From assembly GCA_015663165.1 (NCBI GenBank), contig DQSS01000354.1, positions 1 through 49,286 of the forward strand: a DNA stretch of 49,286 nt. The letters are read 5' to 3'. This document shows, piece by piece, positions 17,316-24,571 of the stretch. Positions within the stretch are counted from its first letter, which is position 1. Every line of letters starts with the position of its first letter. The notes under the pieces were generated by a model. It was not told the origin of the DNA. It made no database searches and worked only from the letters and a program-made list of their open reading frames with translations. A program made the position numbers and the translations under genes. This stretch comes from Arcobacter sp. (lineage in GTDB: Bacteria > Campylobacterota > Campylobacteria > Campylobacterales > Arcobacteraceae).

Positions 17316-18548
17316 ATGGCTATTTCTCAAGACTTTGCACCACCATTTAAATTAATATCTCCATATTTTATTATTGGGAGTTTATTTTTTGTAATCTCTT
17401 CTATACTATTATTTGGATTTGATATATCTAGTTTAAATACTATGCAACACACAACATTATCTTGGGTACATATCTTTTTACTTGGATTTGTAATGATGGT
17501 TATATTTGGTGCAATGGCACAGTTAGTTCCTGTAGTTTTAGAAGTTGGTCACTTTGCTGTTGAGTTATACTATATAATCTACCCCCTACTTCTAATAGGT
17601 ACTATTCTTATGGGATACGGCTTTTTAAGCTCACCTGCTCTTTTACCTTATGGTGGGATTGTGGTACTTATATCTTTGATGGTATTTGTACTTGAAACAT
17701 TTTTAACTATAAACAAAGTAGAAAAACTAAACCTAGTGATGATGAGTGTACTTCTTGCAAATACATTTTTATTTATGGGTTTAATATTTGGAATACTTAT
17801 GGCTTTAGGATATGCTGGAACTATAGATATTGATATACTTGCTTTACTTAAAGCACATATATATTTAGTGCTTGCTGGATATGTTGGAGTTACTATTATG
17901 GGAATGAGTTTGATACTTCTTCCCATGTTTTGGTTATCTCATAGTTTTTCTTGGAAACCTGTGACATACGCTTTATGGACTATGTCTATTGCAGTTATAC
18001 TTGTGATGCTTTCTTCTATATTTAGTAGCACTATTTTAGAACAAACTGGATATATACTAACTCTGACTACTCTTATTTTGTACTTTTATCAGATATATAC
18101 TATTTATAAGACACGAGTTAGAATGGATAAAGATATATATTTATTTTCACTTATATTTTCTTATTCATCTTTAGTTCTTAGTATAATTTTAGGGCTTGTT
18201 TATTTACTAAGTCCTAGTCAAGCTTTACTTTTAACTATTGGATGGATTCTATTTCTAGGATATATTACATTTATCATAAATGGTCATTTATATAAAATAG
18301 TTCCATTTTTAGTATGGTATGAAAGATTTTCTCCACTTATTGGAAAACAAAAAGTTCCAATGTTAGCAGATATGGTACCTATAAGAAGTGCAAAGTTTCA
18401 GTTTATATTTTCATCTATGGGTGTAGTACTAGGAGCCATTGGTATATTTTTTGCTTCAAATGATATATTTAAAGCTGGTGTTAGTTTTTTAGTTGTAGGT
18501 TCAATCTTTATGCTAAAAGACTTATTGTATATGATAAATTTCAAATAA
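17316..18548 (+). CDS. Polytopic membrane protein with conserved-type His, NnrS/heme-copper-oxidase-I-like
   Basis: 410 aa with about 12 hydrophobic helices and short loops. Several His sit at helix ends: QHTTLSWVHIFLLGF (H45, H52), EVGHF (H79), KAHIYLVLAGY, and INGHLYKIVPFLVWYERF. This layout resembles NnrS-type and subunit-I-like heme proteins of unknown role. I infer possible heme or metal binding; it is not a canonical oxidase because the full ligand set and the Tyr-His motif are not evident. It lies between a DUF2249-like gene (2-nt gap) and a DUF59 Fe-S factor (18-nt gap), so the three probably act together. Confidence 0.6.
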   Translation: MAISQDFAPPFKLISPYFIIGSLFFVISSILLFGFDISSLNTMQHTTLSWVHIFLLGFVMMVIFGAMAQLVPVVLEVGHFAVELYYIIYPLLLIGTILMGYGFLSSPALLPYGGIVVLISLMVFVLETFLTINKVEKLNLVMMSVLLANTFLFMGLIFGILMALGYAGTIDIDILALLKAHIYLVLAGYVGVTIMGMSLILLPMFWLSHSFSWKPVTYALWTMSIAVILVMLSSIFSSTILEQTGYILTLTTLILYFYQIYTIYKTRVRMDKDIYLFSLIFSYSSLVLSIILGLVYLLSPSQALLLTIGWILFLGYITFIINGHLYKIVPFLVWYERFSPLIGKQKVPMLADMVPIRSAKFQFIFSSMGVVLGAIGIFFASNDIFKAGVSFLVVGSIFMLKDLLYMINFK

Positions 18549-18566
18549 AAGAAAAAAGGAAATAAA

Positions 18567-18875
18567 ATGGTAAGTAAAGAAGAATTATTCAAAGCAGTAT
18601 CAACTGTAAATGATCCAGAAGTTGGATTCAATCTTGTAGAGATGGGTTTAATATATGATGCGTCATGCGATGAGCAGTTCAATGCAAAAATCACAATGAC
18701 ACTTTCAACAAAAGCATGTCCACTACACCAGATGATAGTTCAATGGGTAGAAGAAGCAGTTTTAAGAGAATGTGAAAGCATACAAAATGTTGAAGTAGAA
18801 GTTGTATGGGAACCTGTATGGAATATCACAATGGCAACTGAAGAAGTTATGAATAAACTAAGTGGAAATGCTTAA
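18567..18875 (+). CDS. DUF59/MIP18-type metal-sulfur cluster assembly factor
   Basis: 102-aa cytoplasmic protein of the DUF59 family (SufT, PaaD and MIP18 relatives), which helps mature Fe-S proteins. Visible family features are VNDPEVGFNLVEMGLIY near the N-terminus, the conserved Cys in STKACPLHQMI, and WEPVWNI near the C-terminus. AAAAAAGGAAATAAA provides the ribosome site. Its place after the DUF2249-like and 12-TM genes suggests it services a metal centre made or used by that cluster. The target protein is not known. Confidence 0.85.
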   Translation: MVSKEELFKAVSTVNDPEVGFNLVEMGLIYDASCDEQFNAKITMTLSTKACPLHQMIVQWVEEAVLRECESIQNVEVEVVWEPVWNITMATEEVMNKLSGNA

Positions 18876-18878
18876 AAA

Positions 18879-19085
18879 GTGAAAATTATATATGGTACTT
18901 TGATATTTTTCTTTTATTTTATCAAGTACCCTACTGTGATATTTTTACCAATAGCATACTTGTATTTGGACTATCCAAATAATTATCCTATGGATATACT
19001 TGCTTTTATATCTGCACTATTAATTATAAAAGATTGGTTTTTCCCACATGAAAAGCCAGAAAACTGCCAAGGTGTTAAAAAATAA
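18879..19085 (+). CDS. Small 68-aa membrane protein, GTG start
   Basis: Not recognised. Two hydrophobic segments (IIYGTLIFFFYFI... and MDILAFISALLII) separated by a Tyr/Pro-rich turn, with a short charged tail ending CQGVKK. GTG at 18879 is 3 nt after the DUF59 stop, so translation is probably coupled. It ends exactly where the convergent lysE-type gene ends (adjacent stop codons). Confidence 0.6.
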   Translation: MKIIYGTLIFFFYFIKYPTVIFLPIAYLYLDYPNNYPMDILAFISALLIIKDWFFPHEKPENCQGVKK

Positions 19086-19697
19086 TCACTCAAATATAAA
19101 AGGTAATATAGATACTATTAACAATATAGCCATAGTTCTGTTAAATATTTTTATTACTTTTTCATCTTTTAAAAACTTTTTTAAAACTACCCCACCAAGT
19201 GTCCAAGAGTTAGTTGAAACTATACCACTCAACAAATAGATAAATGCTATTATCAGTACTTGTAAAATTGTATTATCGTTTGATGTAACAAATACAGACA
19301 TAGATGTAACAGCCATAATCCAAGCTTTTGGATTTAACCATTGAAAAGCTGCACTTTGAATAAAATTAAATGGTTTAGATTTGTTATTTACATCAATAGC
19401 ACTTGTGTTTGTAGCTATTTTATAAGCCATCCAAATTAAATACAACATACAAACATATTTCAAAACTATAAAAACTACAGGATACAATTCAAAAATAGCC
19501 CCAAGCCCTAATCCAATAAGAACAACCATAAAAGGAAAGCCCAATATAATACCAAGCATATGTGGTAGAGTTCTCTTATACCCAAAAGTAAGTCCTGAAG
19601 TTAGTAACATAATATTATTAGGTCCAGGAGATAGTACTGTTGAAAGGGTAAATGTAGCTATTGAAGCCATCATTGTGATAGTATAAATATTTTCCAT
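19086..19697 (-). CDS. LysE/RhtB family amino-acid exporter
   Basis: 203-aa inner-membrane protein with about six helices. The N-terminal LSPGPNNIMLLTSGL and FGYKRTLPHMLGI match the SPGP-centred signature of LysE/RhtB carriers, which export amino acids using the proton gradient. It follows the PLP aminotransferase by 12 nt on the same strand and is probably co-transcribed. That pairing suggests export of an amino acid handled by the aminotransferase, or relief from a toxic one. The substrate cannot be told from sequence. Confidence 0.88.
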   Translation of the reverse strand: MENIYTITMMASIATFTLSTVLSPGPNNIMLLTSGLTFGYKRTLPHMLGIILGFPFMVVLIGLGLGAIFELYPVVFIVLKYVCMLYLIWMAYKIATNTSAIDVNNKSKPFNFIQSAAFQWLNPKAWIMAVTSMSVFVTSNDNTILQVLIIAFIYLLSGIVSTNSWTLGGVVLKKFLKDEKVIKIFNRTMAILLIVSILPFIFE

Positions 19698-19709
19698 TTT
19701 TATTCCCTT

Positions 19710-20837
19710 TTACGCTGATTTGATATCATTTTTAGATATCAATTGTTTAATTATATTCAAACCTTTATATATATCGTTTGAACTACAATGAGTAAAGTTA
19801 AATCTTATCTCACTATTTACATTTTCATTGTTGTAAAACTCTGCACCAGGTACAAATACTACACCTTTTTCCATGCATTTATTTACAAGTTCTGAGCTAT
19901 TTATATCTTCAAACTTTCCATATATAAACATACCACCTTTTGGTTTTGTGTATTTAAACTCTGGAAGTATCTCATCTAAAAAGCCTGCAAATATTTGCAT
20001 ATTTTTTTTGTACACTTTTCGTATAAGATTTTTATGACTTATAAAGTTAGTATTGTTTTTCAAATAATCACTAAGTATAGATTGAGCTAGACCATTTGTA
20101 TGTAAATCCATAGCTTCTTTATATGCTACCAGTGGCTCTAACAATTCTTTTGAAGCTCTTATCCAACCAACTCTAAGTGCAGGTGATAATGTCTTTGAAA
20201 AGCTTCCTAAATGATATGAGTTGTTTGGTATATTTTTACTTATACTGTCATATTTTTTTTCAAAATATATCTCACTATATGGTGCATCTTCTATTAATAT
20301 ACCATCATATTGTTTAACTATATTTGCAACTTCTTTTCTTTTTTCTTCACTATAGGTATATCCTGTAGGATTTTGAAAGTCTGGTATCAAATATGCTAGT
20401 TTAGATTTTTTGAAACTTGTATTAAACATAAATGTATCACAACCACCTTCTTTTAAAGTAATAGAATCTTGACTCATATTATTTAAAGCAAATACATTCA
20501 TAGCGCCTAAATAGGAAGGTGCTTCTATTGTAATACTTTTATTGTTATTATATCTTGATATTATGTCTAGTGCTTGTTGAGAACCTGAAGTAATCATGAT
20601 ATTTTCTTTTGATGTTTCAAACCCATCATTATTATATATTTGTGAAATTTTTTCTTTTAACTTATCTAATCCTGTTGATGTAAAGTATTGCAATGAAACT
20701 GCATCATTCATAACTCTAGCGGCTGATTTCTTTAATTCTTCTTGTGGAAACAATTTTGCATCAGGTAAACCGCCTGCAAAAGATATTGTTTCATTTGTTG
20801 TATTTTCTAAAATTTCTCGTATAAATGATCGTTTCAT
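19710..20837 (-). CDS. PLP-dependent aminotransferase, class I (AAA/LysN-MocR type)
   Basis: 375-aa fold-type I aminotransferase. The PLP Lys is in LGSFSKTLSPALRVGW; other family marks are SFAGGLPDAKLFP, TSGSQQALD, IPDFQNPTG and the Arg in IRFNFTH near the C-terminus. The SFAGGLP opening is typical of the 2-aminoadipate/valine-pyruvate/MocR-catalytic group. There is no N-terminal GntR helix-turn-helix, so it is an enzyme and not a MocR regulator. It is first of a two-gene unit with the LysE exporter and divergent from the AraC/Rob-type gene, its likely regulator. Amino donor unknown. Confidence 0.87.
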   Translation of the reverse strand: MKRSFIREILENTTNETISFAGGLPDAKLFPQEELKKSAARVMNDAVSLQYFTSTGLDKLKEKISQIYNNDGFETSKENIMITSGSQQALDIISRYNNNKSITIEAPSYLGAMNVFALNNMSQDSITLKEGGCDTFMFNTSFKKSKLAYLIPDFQNPTGYTYSEEKRKEVANIVKQYDGILIEDAPYSEIYFEKKYDSISKNIPNNSYHLGSFSKTLSPALRVGWIRASKELLEPLVAYKEAMDLHTNGLAQSILSDYLKNNTNFISHKNLIRKVYKKNMQIFAGFLDEILPEFKYTKPKGGMFIYGKFEDINSSELVNKCMEKGVVFVPGAEFYNNENVNSEIRFNFTHCSSNDIYKGLNIIKQLISKNDIKSA

Positions 20838-21050
20838 CTTTACTCCTTTTGTTTATTTATTTTTGTAGGTGAATTTTAGCGTTTAATGATAATTTATTCT
20901 TCACATATAGACAATATATAATTATCTATTTTTGTTTATTATAGTTACTATTAATTATAAAATAACTATTAAATATAGATATATAATATATCTATATTTA
21001 AACTTATTATATTCATATTATGATATAATTATTTTCAAATAGGAAAAATT
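20838..21050. promoter_or_regulatory. Divergent intergenic region with 33-bp perfect palindrome
   Basis: The region between the aminotransferase and the AraC-type gene is extremely AT-rich. At 20969-21001 a 16-bp arm (TTAAATATAGATATAT) is followed by one central A and its exact reverse complement. A GATATAAT-type -10 for the regulator lies at about 21020-21027 and AGGAAAAA before its ATG. The palindrome lies upstream of that -10 and could be an operator for both directions. No T-run follows it, so it is not a standard terminator. Confidence 0.55.
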
Positions 21051-21932
21051 ATGCATAAAAAAGAAACAACTCTACTACACAGTCAAATAGCAAACGATAT
21101 GATGAACTATATAAACAATAATATTGATACAGACATAAATATAGATGATTTAGCACTACAGTTTGGAATAAGTAAGTATCACTTTCATAAAATATTCAAA
21201 GAACAAATGGGTTCAAATATATATGAAACCATAAAATCAATAAGATTACAAAAAGCATCAAACCTACTAATAACAAACAAATACTCTACAATCACACAAG
21301 TAGCTTCAATATGTGGATATAGCTCACAGACATCATTTATAAGAGCATTTAAACAAAGATTTGACCAAACACCAAAAGTATGGAGAAACGGTGGATATAA
21401 AGAATACTCAAACAAAATACTTTCAAGTTCACAAACAGCATCTCTTTCAAACGCAGACTTTTCACACTTAAAAGTAAAAATAGTAAAAACAAAAGCAAAA
21501 AAAGCATACTATATAAGACAAAAAGGATACAACTCAAAAGCTATGAATACTTGGCAAAAGATGATGGCATGGGTATATACTCATGATATTAAAAACTACG
21601 AACAAATTGGTATATACCATGACAATCCGATTATCACTCCACTTGAAGATTGCTATTATGTTGCTGCAATCGTTCCACCTGCTAGTAAAAAGTTTGATAA
21701 GATGACTCTTCCTTCTTTTAATATAGGTGCAGGTATTTGTGCAACTTTTGAAGTTGAAGGAAAGTATGGAGATATACTTAAACTTATACAGTGGGTTTAC
21801 CATCATTGGCTACCAAACAGTGGCTTTGAAACTACAACTATTCCTTCATATACAATTTTTGAAAAAAATCATTTCTTAGATGATGATGGTATGTTTAAAG
21901 TGACATATTATGTTCCTGTTATATATGTATAG
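21051..21932 (+). CDS. AraC family regulator with GyrI-like effector domain (Rob/SoxS-like)
   Basis: 293-aa transcription regulator. Two helix-turn-helix units occupy about 10-115 (INIDDLALQFGISKYHFHKIF and ITQVASICGYSSQTSFIRAF). The C-terminal part (about 140-293) is a GyrI-like/AraC-binding domain, marked by KAYYIRQKGY, DCYYVAAIVPP and HHWLPNSGFETT. Such proteins resemble Rob/BmrR and bind small ligands. It diverges from the aminotransferase-LysE pair, which it probably controls, and is followed 34 nt later by the acyl-CoA-dehydrogenase-like gene. Confidence 0.9.
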   Translation: MHKKETTLLHSQIANDMMNYINNNIDTDINIDDLALQFGISKYHFHKIFKEQMGSNIYETIKSIRLQKASNLLITNKYSTITQVASICGYSSQTSFIRAFKQRFDQTPKVWRNGGYKEYSNKILSSSQTASLSNADFSHLKVKIVKTKAKKAYYIRQKGYNSKAMNTWQKMMAWVYTHDIKNYEQIGIYHDNPIITPLEDCYYVAAIVPPASKKFDKMTLPSFNIGAGICATFEVEGKYGDILKLIQWVYHHWLPNSGFETTTIPSYTIFEKNHFLDDDGMFKVTYYVPVIYV

Positions 21933-21966
21933 ATATAATTCAAGCCATAAAAACATAGGTACTTAA

Positions 21967-22941
21967 ATGAATATAGAACAATATAAAGAAAAATTAGATT
22001 TATTAACAAATGAGTTAGAAAAAATAGATTTGCTAAATGCAGATACAGATTATAAAGTATTAAAACAACTATTTGATACTACTTATCAAAGTGGTGTATT
22101 AGATATAGTACATTTAGCTAAAAATCTTCAAGATGAGTTTAAACTAACTTTATTTACTTATCTTACCAAGATATCTGGATCATTGTCTTTTTTGGTTATA
22201 CAAATACTTGCAGCAAATAACATCATGCAAAAACACAACTGTAGTAAAAAAGAGTTTTACACAAAGAAAAAGTGTGGAATAGCTATAAATCACTTACGAG
22301 TAGCTAAGACTATAGTAAATGGTGTAAAAGTTGATTGCGGATATGAATTGAGTGGTATACTTACTTGGGCTAGTGGATATAAGATATTTGATACTTTACT
22401 TATAGGTTTTCACCATGATGGATATGAGTTTGAAGCAATGGCTAGCTTTTCTTTAAACGATGGATTTACACTAGGTGAAGCACCTGCTACTTTTGTAGGA
22501 AATAGTTTAAACACTATAAATATAAATTTAAAAAATTTCTTTGTAAAAGATGAAGATATAGTTTCTTCAAATTTACTAGGTAATTATACAAAACAAAAAT
22601 CTGCTTCTAAAACTGTACACTTTTGTATATATGCCATTGGAAATACTGCTTTAGAAAAAATAGAAGATGAAGATTTTAAAAAATCAGGATTTGAAAAATT
22701 AGAAAAAATAAAATCAGACTTTAACAATTCAAATGATATAGATGAACTAGATAACTTAAGAGTAGAACTTTTTATATTATCTCAAAGTATAGTTACAACA
22801 GCCATGGTCTTAAATGGAGGAAAATCTATACTTCTTGAATCTTATTTTCAAAGACTATATAGAGAACTTATTATGTTCAATTCAAATGGATTAAATAATA
22901 CTTTGAAGGGTATATTTAAAGATAGGTTTGCTACAAATTAA
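21967..22941 (+). CDS. Divergent acyl-CoA-dehydrogenase-like protein
   Basis: 324 aa. The middle segment YELSGILTWASGYKIFDTLLIGF follows the beta-domain pattern of acyl-CoA dehydrogenases (SG.-.W.SG...D.L.V). The C-terminal helices with SIVTTAMVLNGGKSILL and RLYREL resemble their helical domain, where a Gly-Gly and R-x-x-R are usual. The N-terminal helical domain is shortened and the family's catalytic Glu cannot be located by eye, so it may act on an unusual substrate, like DszC-type monooxygenases, or lack activity. A TATAAT lies 28 nt upstream and GGTACTT before the ATG. Confidence 0.55.
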   Translation: MNIEQYKEKLDLLTNELEKIDLLNADTDYKVLKQLFDTTYQSGVLDIVHLAKNLQDEFKLTLFTYLTKISGSLSFLVIQILAANNIMQKHNCSKKEFYTKKKCGIAINHLRVAKTIVNGVKVDCGYELSGILTWASGYKIFDTLLIGFHHDGYEFEAMASFSLNDGFTLGEAPATFVGNSLNTININLKNFFVKDEDIVSSNLLGNYTKQKSASKTVHFCIYAIGNTALEKIEDEDFKKSGFEKLEKIKSDFNNSNDIDELDNLRVELFILSQSIVTTAMVLNGGKSILLESYFQRLYRELIMFNSNGLNNTLKGIFKDRFATN

Positions 22942-22985
22942 CAATTTAAGATAAAATCACTTCTTCTAGTAAGCATTAAATATCT

Positions 22986-23594
22986 CTATTTATTACCCGT
23001 AAGCAAAAATATAGGAAAATTTCCATAAGGCTTTTTAGCTACAGTAACCGTCTCAATTTTAAGATTTTTAAACCCAACTTCTAAAGCAATATTTAAAAAC
23101 CAATCTTTATCAAACCCAAAGTGAAATACTCCTGTATCGACACTATGGAATGTTCCGTCTTCAGGTTCTAAGTCTGCAAGTGCAATTTTTCCACCTACTT
23201 CAAGTAAAGAATAAAACTGTTTAAATAGTATTTTTATATCTTTTACGTGGTGTATAGTCATAGATGATATTATCGCATCATATTTATCATCTATTTGTAT
23301 TTTTGTGATATCTACTTCTTTTATCTCTATTTGACAAGTAAAGTCTTTTGACTTTTCTCTTAATACATCTGTCATAGATTTTGACATATCTATACAAGTT
23401 ATTTTTTGTACATATGGAGCTATTTCTTGTGTTAGAAGTCCTGTACCACTTCCAAAGTCCATGATGTGTTGATCTTTTGTAAAAGTAAATTCTTTTAGTA
23501 TTCCATCTGCTATATTTGCTACATTTCCTGTTCTTCTTACATCTTTTTCATAATCATTTGCTTTAAATGCAAAATGGTCTTTTTTGATTTCCAT
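22986..23594 (-). CDS. Class I SAM-dependent methyltransferase
   Basis: 202-aa cytoplasmic Rossmann-fold methyltransferase. SAM motif I is MDFGSGTGLLTQEI, the acidic strand-2 end is CIDMSKSM, motif II is DAIISSMTIHHV, and DLEPEDGTFHS follows, all typical of the Methyltransf_11/UbiE-like group. The substrate is unknown. It is third in the minus-strand run thiF-like, CPXCG protein, methyltransferase, separated from the CPXCG gene by 8 nt. Confidence 0.85.
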   Translation of the reverse strand: MEIKKDHFAFKANDYEKDVRRTGNVANIADGILKEFTFTKDQHIMDFGSGTGLLTQEIAPYVQKITCIDMSKSMTDVLREKSKDFTCQIEIKEVDITKIQIDDKYDAIISSMTIHHVKDIKILFKQFYSLLEVGGKIALADLEPEDGTFHSVDTGVFHFGFDKDWFLNIALEVGFKNLKIETVTVAKKPYGNFPIFLLTGNK

Positions 23595-23602
23595 ATTATT
23601 TC

Positions 23603-23791
23603 CTAACTTATTCCATCTGTTGAGCTAGAATTAAATTTTACTAACTCATTATCTTGTATATTAAAAATCACTTCAATAGGTCTACAACATACTTCACAAT
23701 CTTCTACAAAAGGCTCATTATTCATCCCACTATCTAAAAGCATAGATATCTCTTCCCAACAATAAGGGCAAGTAAAATAGTGCTCTATCAT
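23603..23791 (-). CDS. CPXCG motif-containing cysteine-rich protein
   Basis: 62-aa protein with CPYCWEEI near the N-terminus and CEVCCRP in the middle, the two CxxC pairs of the CPXCG family, probably binding one zinc ion. These small proteins are widespread in Gammaproteobacteria and other groups, with no established role. Its start overlaps the ThiF-like stop by 4 nt, indicating translational coupling. Confidence 0.88.
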   Translation of the reverse strand: MIEHYFTCPYCWEEISMLLDSGMNNEPFVEDCEVCCRPIEVIFNIQDNELVKFNSSSTDGIS

Positions 23792-24462
23792 GTAGGTAAT
23801 CCAAACTTTTGAAGTGTAAACTCTCCAATATTATTAAAAAATACATAATATAAAAAGTCTTTTTTTACTTCAAGCCCAGCAAGATATCTTAAAGCCAAGT
23901 TTGCTTGAAATGAAGCTATATTCATAACTATAGGACAGGCAATACCAGCAGGTGTTCTTTCTTTTACAGAAAATACACTAGAAAATGATGACTTATCGAA
24001 AAAACATACTTGACCATGAAACTCTTCCACACTTCCATATACCCAAGGGGTATTTATAGTTTTACTATACTCATCTATTTTAGCTCTTACAGGTAAGTTA
24101 TCTGTAGCATCAAGTATTAGGTCAACTTTAGGTAAATCTTTTTTAGCTATATAGTCTTCAAAGCTACCATTTATAGCATTTACTTTTACATAAGGACATC
24201 TATCAACTATAAGTTCTTTTAAAACATCACATTTATAACGCCCCTCATCCCCACTTTTAAATCCTATTTGTCTATGTATATTATGTACACCAACATCATC
24301 AAAGTCTACTAAGGTAATAGTACCTATTCCACTAGCACCCAAAGCTACACCTAAACTACAGCCTAAACCGCCACAGCCTATTATCACTATATGTTTGTCT
24401 TGTAAACTATTTTGAGTTTCTTCGCCCCACAATTGTATTTGTCTATTAAAGTAATTATTCAT
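23788..24462 (-). CDS. HesA/MoeB/ThiF family adenylyltransferase
   Basis: 224-aa E1-like enzyme. The ATP loop GCGGLGCSLGVALGASGIG, the acidic VDFDDVGVHNIHRQ and the DATDNLPVRAKID segment are the core family motifs. MoeB/ThiF activate the C-terminal Gly of MoaD/ThiS. The four zinc-binding Cys of MoeB (two CxxC) are not present and no ubiquitin-like partner is in the window, so the substrate is uncertain; TcdA-like tRNA modification is another possibility. A TACAAT box ends 6 nt before its ATG, so the mRNA may be leaderless. Confidence 0.83.
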   Translation of the reverse strand: MNNYFNRQIQLWGEETQNSLQDKHIVIIGCGGLGCSLGVALGASGIGTITLVDFDDVGVHNIHRQIGFKSGDEGRYKCDVLKELIVDRCPYVKVNAINGSFEDYIAKKDLPKVDLILDATDNLPVRAKIDEYSKTINTPWVYGSVEEFHGQVCFFDKSSFSSVFSVKERTPAGIACPIVMNIASFQANLALRYLAGLEVKKDFLYYVFFNNIGEFTLQKFGLPT

Positions 24463-24468
24463 AAAAAG

Positions 24469-24474
24469 ATTGTA
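24469..24474 (-). promoter_or_regulatory. -10 box 6 nt before the ThiF-like start codon
   Basis: Minus-strand TACAAT, then CTTTTT, then ATG at 24462. Transcription would begin at or next to the A of ATG, leaving no room for a ribosome site. Confidence 0.45.
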
Positions 24475-24560
24475 GGTAATTTTGGCTTTAAGGTGGTATA
24501 AGTTTCGTATTAGTAAGTGAACTTAAGTTATTTTAAATCAAATCCTTACCACTCATTTGA

Positions 24561-24566
24561 TACAAT
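24561..24566 (+). promoter_or_regulatory. Extended -10 box 5 nt before the uvrC start codon
   Basis: TGATACAAT is an extended -10 (TG-N-TACAAT), followed by TGCGA and the ATG at 24572. Predicted initiation coincides with the start codon, so uvrC looks leaderless. Confidence 0.5.
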
Positions 24567-24571
24567 TGCGA

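Noticed and set aside
19710-20837. MocR-type transcription regulator
   Set aside because: The aminotransferase domain matches, but the N-terminal GntR helix-turn-helix is absent; the protein starts directly with the catalytic domain.
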